A DNA stretch of 64,000 nucleotides, taken from NCBI GenBank assembly GCA_017301995.1, contig JAFLEH010000040.1, positions 1 through 64,000 on the forward strand. Direction: 5' to 3'. This document shows, piece after piece, positions 47,101 to 55,797 of this stretch. Positions within the stretch are counted from its first letter, which is position 1, and every line of letters begins with the position of its first letter. The DNA is from Verrucomicrobiota bacterium. GTDB lineage: Bacteria > Verrucomicrobiota > Verrucomicrobiia > Verrucomicrobiales > Akkermansiaceae. The translations under genes and the position numbers were made by a program. Below the pieces are notes generated by a model. That model saw nothing but the letters and a program-made list of their open reading frames with translations. It was not told the origin of the DNA and did not search any database.

Positions 47101-47196
47101 GCGGTCCGGTTCGACTTTGCGGGTGGTCCGTTAGGTTTCAATGTCTATCGGGAAATCTGCCTGGTGGGTCCTGGTGGCAATCCGAATTCAAAGTGA
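44152..47196 (+). CDS. GH106 alpha-L-rhamnosidase
   Basis: This 1014-aa secreted enzyme should remove alpha-L-rhamnose with inversion. After the signal peptide (M-I-Q-L-S-R-P-F-L-A-I-C-L-P-L) the GH106 start is W-W-H-W-M-G-C-N-V-S-R-E-G-I-T-R-D-L-E-A-F-K. Next come G-I-H-N-C-P-G-Y, L-L-D-S-Y-E-A-G, F-D-C-E-P-Y-G-G and E-A-E-A-F-T-G, with conserved acids typical of the family. A beta-sandwich ends the catalytic part (V-T-N-V-W-A-N-R-L-I-G-D-E-Q), and an F5/8C-like domain occupies about 860-1010 (I-Q-T-F-A-G-H-R-D-A-R). The box at 44055 and TAATAT precede it. Its close paralogue follows after 19 bases. Confidence 0.92.
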   Translation: MIQLSRPFLAICLPLALSISNAFSAPSDPEQAFRNPSADAMPGVWWHWMGCNVSREGITRDLEAFKEAGISSATIFGMADVCTPWAGHIENSPTDGLLAFTDPWWKLVRHAAGEGKRLGIDVGIHNCPGYTSTGGPWITPELAMQQIFQSRTEVEGGKPFSGVLPKPEIDPRGDMLFPMVNKETGVLEKPVIEGRKTYWRDIVVLAVPADGIIGKDNIIDLTQQMDASGKLRWTPPGGGKWAIHRFGHTTMGALTQPNQWEIKGLECDKMSEKAVTFHLEQVIGAMKKNLGPVVGTGLKHVLLDSYEAGTPSWTPLMPQEFRQRRGYDLTLFLPVFAGRVVGSDADTAKFRADFARTIADLYNDRLFGTMGRMLKKENLRFDCEPYGGPFHTGEVAPYVHRVMTEFWAASRFSATVQGGILNAGNGKTHNILEAEAFTGSPDQCSWTETPGWLKTVGDDAYLHGINRFILHTNPHQPWDDRFKPGMTMGQWGCHFGRTQTWWEPGKAWLAYLARCQALLQWGERVPESAASFTPVDGNASPRSIQRREGSNHLFFIAVPAGESGKVIASFRVGNMAPELWDPVTGKMRDLTDFRVDGDTVRVPLDFASGQSHFVVFRKPSTKVQATIRNFPVTRDAATVSNPWQVTFDPKWGGPKQAVTFRELTDWTAHPEPGIRYYSGTAVYRTEFNLAQPPAGASFLDLGTVNHLARVRINGSDLGVVWCAPWRVEIPAGLLKPTANRLEIAVTNVWANRLIGDEQQPDDCEWLNGHAHPGRYLKRFPDWFVKGRPRPSSGRIGFTTWNYFNKDSKLTPSGLLGPVRLLTVDWRQAASEVSTCVFAEPSGNPASEDAFEAELPAAERLVPVETVVESGEFGTHGGSGDAAPVRNGTTRNGNKTAETLDDSKTFRPYGMGNSLLFKLGAKGSAIHEIQTFAGHRDARASQAYSVWIAKSDAPERFIKIADARVLSQGGATRLRVPLDADGVVAVRFDFAGGPLGFNVYREICLVGPGGNPNSK

Positions 47197-47215
47197 TCCG
47201 AAACCAAAACTTCAA

Positions 47216-50200
47216 ATGAAACGCCGTCTCCATTTCTTCCTTCTCTTGGCAATCATCTCATGTGCGGCGGCTCTATCCGGTCCGCTCGCTCTGGCTGCCC
47301 CCACGCTCGACGAGGTTTTCGCCAACCCACCGCAGCAAGCGAAGCCGCGGGTGATGTGGATGTGGATGGGCCGAAATGTGACGACCGAAGGCATCACGCG
47401 CGATCTTGAAGCGCTGAAGGACGCGGGCTTTGGCGGTGCGATGATGTTCGCCCTATCCGATGTTTGCACGCCGTGGGCGGCGTCGATTGGAAACAGCCCC
47501 GAGCCGGATGTGGTGGCCTTCACCGATCCGTGGTGGAAACTCGTCCGCCATGCCGCCGCGGAGTCGAAGCGCCTCGGGCTGGATTTCGGCATGGGCAATT
47601 GCCCCGGCTACGAAACCAGCGGTGGCAAGTGGATCACTCCGGAGCTTTCGATGCAGGAAGTCGTTTTTTCCAAGGTCCGGGTTGAAGGTGGCAAGCGTGC
47701 GAAGCTCGCGTTGCCTCGCCCGATGGTCGATCCGCGTGCCAACCAACCCTTTCCGGTGATCCACCCGGAAACCGGCGCGGTGGAACCTCCGATCATCGAG
47801 GACCGCAAGACCTTCTATCGCGACATCGCGGTGCTGGCGGTCCCGGCCGAGGGCACGGTGGGCAAGGATGCGGCCATCGATCTCACAAAGATGATGGATG
47901 CCGAAGGCAATCTCGATTGGGACGCTCCCTTGGGAAATTGGGAGATCATCCGCTGCGGCCACACCACCAAAGGCAAACAAATCCAGCCCTCGCAATGGGC
48001 GGCCATGGGCCATGAGTGCGACAAGATGAATCCGGAAGCCGTCGAGTTCCACATGAAACATGTGATCGGCAAACTCCGCGAACACCTCGGCGATCTGATC
48101 GGTTGTCCGGGTCTAACCAACCTGCACTTCGACAGCTACGAAGCCGGCGAACCAAGCTGGACGCCGCGCATGCGGGAGGAGTTCAAGGCGCGCCGCGGCT
48201 ATGATCCGCTCGCCTGGCTGCCGGTGCTTGCCGGACGCGAGGTGGGCTCCGCCGCCGAGTCGGCGAAGTTCCGCGCCGACTTCAAACAAACCATCGCCGA
48301 CCTCTACCGCGATGTGTATTATCCGACCCTCAAGCGGATGTGCAATGAAGCCGGCCTCGACCTTTCCTCGGAGCCTTACGGCGGGCCATGGCACATCCCG
48401 GAAATCGTGCCGCAACTCGACCGCGTCCTAACGGAATTCTGGGCGACGGATAAGGAGATGACACTCTATCAAGGTGACGAATTGATGGGCGCCGCGTGGA
48501 AACACAACACTCCGGTCATCGAAGCGGAAGCCTTCACCGGTGCTCCGGAAATGAGCAAGTGGACCGAGACCCCGGGAAGCATCAAACGCATGGGCGACGC
48601 CGCGTTCTGCCTCGGCGTGAACCGCATGATGCTGCATATGTTTCCGCAGCAACCCTGGCCCGGCGTGAAACCGGGCGTGGTCATGGGCCAATGGGGCACG
48701 CATTTCTCGCAGAACCAGACCTGGTGGGAACCCGGCAAGGCGTGGGTCGCCTATCTCGCACGCACCCAGGCGGTGCTGCAATGGGGAGAGATCCGGCCGC
48801 TGCAAGCCGGCGATTTCAACGGCCCCGAAGGCATCAAGTCGATCCGCCGTGCCGCCGAAGGCGCCGATGTTTTCTTCGTCGCCAATCTAACCACGCGCGG
48901 GGTGAATGGAAACCTCACCTTCGCCGTGGCAGGCCGCCAGCCGGAACTCTGGGACCCGGTCCGCGCCACCCAACGCGATCTAACGGATTTCATCCAGACC
49001 GATGGCAAGACCACCCTTCCGTTGGAGTTCGCGCCCTCGCAGAGCTTCCTGGTGGTGTTCCGCAAACCCACCACCACCCCGCCCGCATCCAAAACCCCGA
49101 ACGCACCGTCTTGCTCCGCGAGCATGGAAATCGCCGGATCGTGGAAGGTGCGATTCGATCCGAAAATGGGCGGCCCCGCGGCGCCGCAGGAGTTCGCCAC
49201 CTTACAGGACTGGACCGCGAGCAGCGATCCCGCGATCCGCTATTTCAGTGGCACCGCCAGCTATTTCAAATCCTTCGATGTTCCGGCGGCGGCATTGGCT
49301 GCCACGGAACTCGACCTCGGCGCGGTGAATCATCTGGCTCGGGTGAAGCTCAACGGCCAAGACCTCGGCGTCGTCTGGACCGCTCCCTGGCGCGCCGCGA
49401 TTCCCGCCGGTTTGCTCAAGGAAAAGGACAACCAACTGGTCATCGAAGTGACCAATGTCTGGGCCAACCGGCTCATAGGCGACGAACAACATCCCGACGA
49501 TTGCGAATGGACCCCTGGCCCGCGCGGCAACGGGAAGTTCCTGAAACGCTTCCCCGATTGGTTCGTGAAAAGGCAGGCACGCCCGTCGTCCGGACGGATT
49601 GCTTTCACCACATGGAACTATTTCAACAAGGATTCGAAGCCGGTGCCGTCAGGTTTGTTAGGTCCGGTGTGCCTAATGATGGCGGATGGCAAGCAGGGTT
49701 CGTCCGCCGTCAAGGCCGAGCAAGCCGTGCGCCCGGGGCGGGAGGATGCATTCGAGGCCGAGTTGCCATCCGCCGTTCTGCGGATCAAGCCAGCCGGGAT
49801 TGTGGAAACCGGTGCTTCCAGTGGCCAAGAGGGAGTCGTCGATGTCAACGCGCTTTTCAACGGCACCACTCGCAATGGCAATGGCGGTGCGGAAACACTC
49901 AATGACGGGAAGACCTATCGTACCTATGGCGCAGGTCACAGCCTGTTGCTGAAGCTGCCGGGCAAAGACGGCGCGCGGCTTGGCGAAATCCAGACTTTCG
50001 CCGGGCACCGCGACGGACGGTCCAGCCAGGCTTACAGTGTGTGGATTGCCAAAGCGGATGCGCCAGGTCTCTTCATAGAGGTCGCCGAGGCGAAGGCCGA
50101 CAGCCAGGGCGGCTCCAGCCGCCTCCGCGTGCCGCTCGATGCCAGGAATGTTGTCGCCGTGAGGATCGACTTCGCGGATGGTCCGCTCGGCGTCAATGTC

Positions 50201-53200
50201 TATCGGGAAATCTGTTTGCTCACTTCCGCAAGCTCCGCGGGATCTAACACAAAATCCGCGCCGATCAGCAATCTCGACGGCTGCAATGTCGTCTGGGACA
50301 CTCCCAGTGCCAATGGTTCGTTCGATTCGATGCCGCTTGGCAACGGCGACATCGGTCTGAATGTGTGGGTCGAGTCGAATGGCGATCTGATGTTCTATGT
50401 TTCCAAGGTCGATGCTTTCGACTCCCAACACCTGCTGCCGAAGCTTGGCCGGGTCCGGCTGCGCACCGAGCCCGCGCTGGACATCACAAAGGTCAAGACC
50501 TCGCTATTGCTAGAGCAGGCAGCCGTGGAAGTCGTGGCGGGTGATGCGAGGTTCCGCGTCTGGGTGGATGCCAACGCGCCGGTGATCCGCGTCCAAGGCC
50601 ACAGCCCGACTCCGCGCAAGGTGAGCATCGCCGCGGAGTCGCTGCGCCAATGGCAGAATGCCGCCGATCCCGCGCCCGGTTCCGGCACGGCGGCGCTGCT
50701 GTTCCACGACAACACCGACAAGGTGGCCTGGTGCTACCGCAACCAATCGTCGGCTTGGGCGGGAAATTTCGCCAATCAGAACTCTCCGGAGATGGTTGCC
50801 AAAACCAAGGATCCCATTCTCCACCGCACTTCCGGCTGCGTGCTTTCCGCCAATGGGTTCAAGCGCCTCAATCCGACCACCCTCGCCACACCACAGGCGG
50901 TCTCCGGTATCGACGCCACGGTCCGTGTTCTAACCAACCAGCCGGACAGCCCGGACGCATGGAAAAACGAAGCCAGCAAGCCGGTGAAGTCCGATTGGAA
51001 CGCCCATCTCGCCTACTGGAAAGCATTCTGGAATCGCAGCCACATTTTCATCCCGAAAGCGGGGGAGGGGACCTATAACCTCGACCAATACCGTTTCATG
51101 CAGTTTGCCCAGGCCCGCGATGTCTATCAAGGACACAAGGAGATTCAGGCCGCGCAAAACGCCTATCAAATCACCCAGCGCTACGCGTTGGAACGCTTTT
51201 GCGAGGCCATCGCCAGCCGTGGCGCGGTGCCGCCGCAATACAACGGCTCGCTCTTCACCATGGACATGCCGGCCGGCGTGATGGGCTTCGACAGGCCCAA
51301 GGGTAACCCAATCTCACCCGATGGACGCGATTGGGCGCAGCTCTCGTTCATGTGGCAGAACACCCGCCATCCGTATTGGGCGATGCCCAGCCGCGGCGAC
51401 TACGACACTATCCTCCCCGGCATGAGGTTTGTTCGCGACGGATTGAATATCGCCAGAGACCGCTGCCAGAAACTCTACGGCATCGATGGCGCGGTGATTT
51501 TCGAGGCAAGCTGGTATCACAATGTTTGCGTCTTCCCGTTCGAGGGCATGCCCGGCCACTTGCGTTTCCACCAGCTCGCCACGGTGGAAGTTCCCGCCAT
51601 CATGGCGGAAACCTATGCCCACACCCGCAACGAGCGGTTTCTCCGTGAAATCCTGCTGCCCTGCGCCGAGGAGGGTCTCAAGTTCTATTTCAACCGCTTC
51701 CCAAACACCGATGCCCGCGGCAAAATGCTCATGGAGGGCGTCGGCTGCGCCGAAACCTATCAGGGTGTCACCAATCCCGCCACCGAGATCGGCTGCATGA
51801 AATATTTGTTGGACCAACTGCTTTCCTTTCCCATCGACCCGCCGCACCGCGCGACCTTCGCCAAATGGCGCGCGCGGCTGCCGGATGTGCCCACCCGCCG
51901 CATCCGCGGCATGGACCTGCTCGCCGTCGGCGAGGTCTATCAACCAGGGCGCGTCGATTGCGAGACGCCGGAGCTTTACTCGATCTATCCGTTTCGCCAG
52001 GCCACCATCGCCACACCGGAGAAGCTCGCCATGGCCCGCCAGTCGTTCCATGTGAGAAATGCCAGCCTCGACGGCACGGTCGATTGGCAACCGGTCGAAA
52101 CCGGTGGATGGCAGTCGGCACCGGTCCAGGCGGCCTACCTCGGCCTGGCCCGCGAGGCCGCCAGGCTCGCCAGCATCAATTTCAACGACCGCTTCGCCCA
52201 TTGGTCCGGCAACCTCGCCAAGAGCCCTGACGGCGAGTTGATGCGTGCGGCCTGCGACGGTCCCGGCTTCGTCGTCGGCGATCCGAAATCCGGTCTGCCA
52301 TTTCCCTATCGGCCCCGCGCGAAGTTTCCCGCCTTCTGGGAAACCAAGATGGACGGCACCCCCGACAACGACCACGGCGCGAACTCGGCCAACACCCTCC
52401 AGGCGATGCTTCTCCAGTCCCATGGCGAAAGCATCCACCTGCTCCCGGCATGGCCCGAGGACTGGGATGTCTCGTTCAAACTCACCGCCGCGCGCAACAC
52501 CACCGTCGAATGCGTCTATCAGAATGGACGCGTCACCAGCCTCAAGGTCACTCCCGAGGGCCGCCGCAAGGACATCGTTGACCACAGCACGCCGGAGGCA
52601 CGCATCCGGACCCTAACCGAGATCGCCTGCGCCGACCGCAACTGGCTTTTCAACCTCCCGCCGATGCTCGACGGCTTGCCAACGCCCGGCCCGGTCACCG
52701 GCCCGTGGATCGGGAAATTCGGCGAAAGCGTGACCAACACCCGCGGCACTTTCTGGCCCGGCTGCACCTTCCGCGACAACCTGCTCTATGTGCATGGAAA
52801 AAATCCGGTCCCGGAAATCTCCGCCAAGGTGGTGAAGCAAACCGCGCTCTCAGATACGCTGGTTCGGGTCGAATTCGACCAAGCCCTAGAGGCCATCGTG
52901 CGCGCCGGCGTTTCCGAGGGTGCGCTCACCGTCGGCAAATCCGGCACCTCCCTCGACCTCGGCAAGCCCAAGACCTTCGACCGCCTCGAATTCACTATCG
53001 AGAACCCGAACTATCAGCGCGGCCAGGCCAAGGCGTTCCGTCTCGAAGTCCTCCAACCTGACGGCCAATGGAGCGTCGCCCACCAGGGAAACATCTACGG
53101 AATCATCTATTCGAAGCGCTTTCCCCCCGTCACCGCCTCCCAAGTCCGCCTCGTGATCGACGCACCCGTTACCCGGTTTGATCTGTTCACGCCGGGATTT

Positions 53201-53203
53201 TAG
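47216..53203 (+). CDS. GH106 alpha-L-rhamnosidase fused to DUF5703 (alpha/alpha)6 enzyme
   Basis: This 1995-aa protein contains two enzymes. Residues 1-1010 repeat the architecture of the preceding GH106: W-M-W-M-G-R-N-V-T-T-E-G-I-T-R-D-L-E, F-D-S-Y-E-A-G, S-E-P-Y-G-G, then the beta-sandwich and F5/8C-like domain. From about 1017 a DUF5703-type protein begins (L-D-G-C-N-V-V-W-D-T-P-S, S-M-P-L-G-N-G-D-I-G-L-N-V-W-V). Its helical barrel carries G-V-G-C-A-E-T-Y-Q-G, and L-Q-S-H-G-E-S-I-H-L-L-P-A-W-P near its end. A discoidin-like tail runs from about 1870. DUF5703 lies near the GH95/GH65 glycosidases, but its activity is unknown to me. ATG 47216 starts a signal peptide (M-K-R-R-L-H-F-F-L-L-L-A-I-I); the frame is open from 47141 inside the previous gene. 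A fusion suggests the two act in sequence on one glycan. Confidence 0.88.
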   Translation: MKRRLHFFLLLAIISCAAALSGPLALAAPTLDEVFANPPQQAKPRVMWMWMGRNVTTEGITRDLEALKDAGFGGAMMFALSDVCTPWAASIGNSPEPDVVAFTDPWWKLVRHAAAESKRLGLDFGMGNCPGYETSGGKWITPELSMQEVVFSKVRVEGGKRAKLALPRPMVDPRANQPFPVIHPETGAVEPPIIEDRKTFYRDIAVLAVPAEGTVGKDAAIDLTKMMDAEGNLDWDAPLGNWEIIRCGHTTKGKQIQPSQWAAMGHECDKMNPEAVEFHMKHVIGKLREHLGDLIGCPGLTNLHFDSYEAGEPSWTPRMREEFKARRGYDPLAWLPVLAGREVGSAAESAKFRADFKQTIADLYRDVYYPTLKRMCNEAGLDLSSEPYGGPWHIPEIVPQLDRVLTEFWATDKEMTLYQGDELMGAAWKHNTPVIEAEAFTGAPEMSKWTETPGSIKRMGDAAFCLGVNRMMLHMFPQQPWPGVKPGVVMGQWGTHFSQNQTWWEPGKAWVAYLARTQAVLQWGEIRPLQAGDFNGPEGIKSIRRAAEGADVFFVANLTTRGVNGNLTFAVAGRQPELWDPVRATQRDLTDFIQTDGKTTLPLEFAPSQSFLVVFRKPTTTPPASKTPNAPSCSASMEIAGSWKVRFDPKMGGPAAPQEFATLQDWTASSDPAIRYFSGTASYFKSFDVPAAALAATELDLGAVNHLARVKLNGQDLGVVWTAPWRAAIPAGLLKEKDNQLVIEVTNVWANRLIGDEQHPDDCEWTPGPRGNGKFLKRFPDWFVKRQARPSSGRIAFTTWNYFNKDSKPVPSGLLGPVCLMMADGKQGSSAVKAEQAVRPGREDAFEAELPSAVLRIKPAGIVETGASSGQEGVVDVNALFNGTTRNGNGGAETLNDGKTYRTYGAGHSLLLKLPGKDGARLGEIQTFAGHRDGRSSQAYSVWIAKADAPGLFIEVAEAKADSQGGSSRLRVPLDARNVVAVRIDFADGPLGVNVYREICLLTSASSAGSNTKSAPISNLDGCNVVWDTPSANGSFDSMPLGNGDIGLNVWVESNGDLMFYVSKVDAFDSQHLLPKLGRVRLRTEPALDITKVKTSLLLEQAAVEVVAGDARFRVWVDANAPVIRVQGHSPTPRKVSIAAESLRQWQNAADPAPGSGTAALLFHDNTDKVAWCYRNQSSAWAGNFANQNSPEMVAKTKDPILHRTSGCVLSANGFKRLNPTTLATPQAVSGIDATVRVLTNQPDSPDAWKNEASKPVKSDWNAHLAYWKAFWNRSHIFIPKAGEGTYNLDQYRFMQFAQARDVYQGHKEIQAAQNAYQITQRYALERFCEAIASRGAVPPQYNGSLFTMDMPAGVMGFDRPKGNPISPDGRDWAQLSFMWQNTRHPYWAMPSRGDYDTILPGMRFVRDGLNIARDRCQKLYGIDGAVIFEASWYHNVCVFPFEGMPGHLRFHQLATVEVPAIMAETYAHTRNERFLREILLPCAEEGLKFYFNRFPNTDARGKMLMEGVGCAETYQGVTNPATEIGCMKYLLDQLLSFPIDPPHRATFAKWRARLPDVPTRRIRGMDLLAVGEVYQPGRVDCETPELYSIYPFRQATIATPEKLAMARQSFHVRNASLDGTVDWQPVETGGWQSAPVQAAYLGLAREAARLASINFNDRFAHWSGNLAKSPDGELMRAACDGPGFVVGDPKSGLPFPYRPRAKFPAFWETKMDGTPDNDHGANSANTLQAMLLQSHGESIHLLPAWPEDWDVSFKLTAARNTTVECVYQNGRVTSLKVTPEGRRKDIVDHSTPEARIRTLTEIACADRNWLFNLPPMLDGLPTPGPVTGPWIGKFGESVTNTRGTFWPGCTFRDNLLYVHGKNPVPEISAKVVKQTALSDTLVRVEFDQALEAIVRAGVSEGALTVGKSGTSLDLGKPKTFDRLEFTIENPNYQRGQAKAFRLEVLQPDGQWSVAHQGNIYGIIYSKRFPPVTASQVRLVIDAPVTRFDLFTPGF

Positions 53204-53467
53204 GATCACCAACTGGGTTTTCCATGGCCCGACCTATCGAATTGACCGACCTCACCGACCAAAGCGGGCCTTCCGGCCGCGTGGGTGCCGCACGGGAGGC
53301 GGGATTGTTCCAAAGCGAGTCCCGAAAAGAAAAATCGGAAAATATGTCAGGAATATCACCTCTGGAACATTTCCCAGTGCCCCCCCCCGGAACAAGAATT
53401 TCCGGGGAGGAAGATCCACTCGGAGGTGCCTCGTCCTCCGGGATCCGGGACCCAATCGATCATCGTC
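53204..53467. promoter_or_regulatory. Spacer before the third twin pair
   Basis: A 264-base spacer. A CC-rich stretch near 53382-53390 follows the ATGTCAGGAAT element. Open frames crossing it (for example the upstream part of the frame from 53285) are not protein-like. It should hold the promoter of the 53468 gene. Confidence 0.45.
53344..53354 (+). promoter_or_regulatory. ATGTCAGGAAT element before the third twin pair
   Basis: The word is followed by ATCACC and, 10-20 bases on, GGAACAT. The region 59553-59590 aligns with it (AAAYATGTCAGGAATWTCAC). The GGAAT core resembles the -35 of extracytoplasmic-function sigma promoters, and such a sigma gene lies 3 kb downstream. Confidence 0.45.
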
Positions 53468-55729
53468 ATGAAACTTATCCACCATCCGATTCTAGCCTGC
53501 TTCCTGCTTGCCGCTTCGTGCGGCGTTTCGCAGGCCGATGTCCTCTATTCTTTCGCGGGACCGCAGCTTGTCAGTGACACATGGAACTTCGCGCCACCCG
53601 GCCTGAGCCTGAGCCGTGGCGCCACGGCCACCGGCAGGTTGTATTTCAAATACACCGTCACCAATCCGGCCTCCAACAAGGACACGGAATCCTACTACGC
53701 GGGAATGTCGTTTTTCGACGGTGGCAATGAGCATCTCGGAGTCGGCAATGGCTGGTATCCCTGGGCCTACAGCGCGTTCGCTCCGGGGGACTGGAATCTC
53801 GACCTCAAATCGGCCACACCTGAGCCTGGGCAACCCTACCAACTGGTCCGCTCCACCGACATGACCACCATCGTCATCCGTGTGGACTTCAACAGCGGGG
53901 CCAATGACAACATCACTGTCTGGCTCAATCCCAATCTCGCTCTTTCCGAAGCAGCCCAAAACCCCGCCCTCACCACAACCTTCACCGCCAACGCCGACTT
54001 CGACACGATCTACCTCCGCGAAGGGGGCGGTGGCGGCGGCTGGACCTACAGCGATTTCGCCATCGCGGAGAACGCCACCGACGCCGGGTTTTTCGCCGTT
54101 CCCTTGACCACCTCCACCTGGGACGGCGGAGGAAGTGACAGCAACTGGTCCACCGCCGCCAACTGGCTCGGCGACACGGCTCCCGCGGCGGGCTTCGACC
54201 TGATCTTTCCCTTTTCCACAAACACCTTGCCAGCCAACGACCTCGCCGCCGGCACGGACTTCACCGGCCTGAAGTTCGATGGCGGAGCCACATCCTACAC
54301 ACTCACGGGCAACGCCATCGGAATCTCGAATTTCGTGCGAAACACTTCGCTGAATCCCCAGACGATCGAAATGCCGCTCGAACTCAACGGCCCACTCACC
54401 TTCGAGGCCCTCAACTCCTCGCTCAGCATCGACGGCCCGGTCTCCGGTCCGCACGGCATCACCAAAAACGGTGGCAATCGCCTCGAACTCAGGGCGAACA
54501 ACAGCTACACCGGCAACACCGCCATCACCACTGGCACGCTTTCCATCGGCGACGGCGACGTAACCGGCAGCATCGATCCCACCGGCACCGTGAGCTTCGG
54601 CGCGGGAACCACCACCCGCCTCGAAATCAACCGCAGCGACAATACGACCCTCGCGAATGCAATCACCACCGGAGGCCGGGCCAACGTCGCCGCGACTGGC
54701 GGACAAACGGTCACCCTCTCCGGCCCGATCACGGGAACCGGTGAGTTCTGGACCCACGGCCCGGGAACCTTCAAAATCACCCCGAATGCCGGAAGCGCGA
54801 GTTTTGCAACTAGTGTGGTCGTCGCCACCGGCACCCTCGAAGTCTCGGACTTCACCACCAACACATTGGGAACCGGCGGCTTTTTCATCGGTCAGGCGGG
54901 CAGCGGCACTCTGCGTTACACCGGCCCCACCACCAGCACGGATCGTGTGGGTGCCTACGCATTGCAGGGTGTTGGAACCAACACCTTCATCGAGGTGACC
55001 ACGCCAAGCACCGAACTGACCTTCACCCAGCCGCTCGACGACAACGATCCCGGTGGCAAGGGACTTACCAAGACTGGCCCGGGCGCGCTCATTCTCGCGG
55101 CGGCTCCGGTTTACACAGGCAACACCATCGTGGAGGCAGGCGTGCTTTCCCTCACCCAGCCCGGCTTCGCCGACACCAGCACGGTCACCGTTACGGACGA
55201 CGGCCAGTTGAGGCTCGACTTCGACGGCAGCGATACCGTCACCGGCATCGTGCTCGGTCCCAATACCATGGGCCCCGGCACCTACTCCTCGACCACCCAT
55301 CCCGATTACATCAGCGGCACCGGTTCGTTGGTCATTCCCGCCACCGATCCCTATCCGGCATGGATCGCCGGCTTCACTTTCGAGCCGGGCGCCGATCTCA
55401 CGAAATCCGGCGACGCCGATGCCGACGGTCTCACCAATTTCGAGGAGTTCGCCTTCGGCCTCGCTCCAAACAGCGGATCGTCAGTGAACCCCATCGCCGT
55501 TCCTCTCGACAAGACTAACGGCACCTTCTCCTACACCCGTCGGCTCCCGTCGCTCAGCGGTCTGACCTGCTCGGTCTGGTATTCCACCGACCTGGCCGGC
55601 TGGACTGAGGACACTGGAGCTGTCGAAGGAATTCCTGTCGTCAATGGCGAGGTGGAAATCGTGCCTGTCTCCCTCAGCGTTCCCTTGCTCGCAAATCCCA
55701 AACTCTTTATCCAAGTCCGCGCCGAGTGA
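53468..55729 (+). CDS. PATR protein, long member of third twin pair
   Basis: This 753-aa secreted protein starts at ATG 53468 (M-K-L-I-H-H-P-I-L-A-C-F-L-L-A-A-S-C-G); the frame is open from 53285 without protein-like sequence. Residues about 22-215 form a beta-sandwich-like module (G-L-S-L-S-R-G-A-T-A-T, Y-Y-A-G-M-S-F-F-D-G-G, G-D-W-N-L-D-L-K-S-A-T). PATR units fill about 215-625 (N-N-S-Y-T-G-N-T-A-I). The shared module ends the protein: D-A-D-A-D-G-L-T-N-F-E-E-F-A-F-G, F-S-Y-T-R-R, L-S-G-L-T-C-S-V-W-Y-S-T-D-L and K-L-F-I-Q-V-R-A-E. The N-terminal module recurs, almost base for base over 150 bases, in the next gene. Confidence 0.88.
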   Translation: MKLIHHPILACFLLAASCGVSQADVLYSFAGPQLVSDTWNFAPPGLSLSRGATATGRLYFKYTVTNPASNKDTESYYAGMSFFDGGNEHLGVGNGWYPWAYSAFAPGDWNLDLKSATPEPGQPYQLVRSTDMTTIVIRVDFNSGANDNITVWLNPNLALSEAAQNPALTTTFTANADFDTIYLREGGGGGGWTYSDFAIAENATDAGFFAVPLTTSTWDGGGSDSNWSTAANWLGDTAPAAGFDLIFPFSTNTLPANDLAAGTDFTGLKFDGGATSYTLTGNAIGISNFVRNTSLNPQTIEMPLELNGPLTFEALNSSLSIDGPVSGPHGITKNGGNRLELRANNSYTGNTAITTGTLSIGDGDVTGSIDPTGTVSFGAGTTTRLEINRSDNTTLANAITTGGRANVAATGGQTVTLSGPITGTGEFWTHGPGTFKITPNAGSASFATSVVVATGTLEVSDFTTNTLGTGGFFIGQAGSGTLRYTGPTTSTDRVGAYALQGVGTNTFIEVTTPSTELTFTQPLDDNDPGGKGLTKTGPGALILAAAPVYTGNTIVEAGVLSLTQPGFADTSTVTVTDDGQLRLDFDGSDTVTGIVLGPNTMGPGTYSSTTHPDYISGTGSLVIPATDPYPAWIAGFTFEPGADLTKSGDADADGLTNFEEFAFGLAPNSGSSVNPIAVPLDKTNGTFSYTRRLPSLSGLTCSVWYSTDLAGWTEDTGAVEGIPVVNGEVEIVPVSLSVPLLANPKLFIQVRAE

Positions 55730-55797
55730 GGCATCTTCCAATCAACAATCAACGACTTTCATCCGTCATTCCACCCCACCAAAACACAAACCACATC

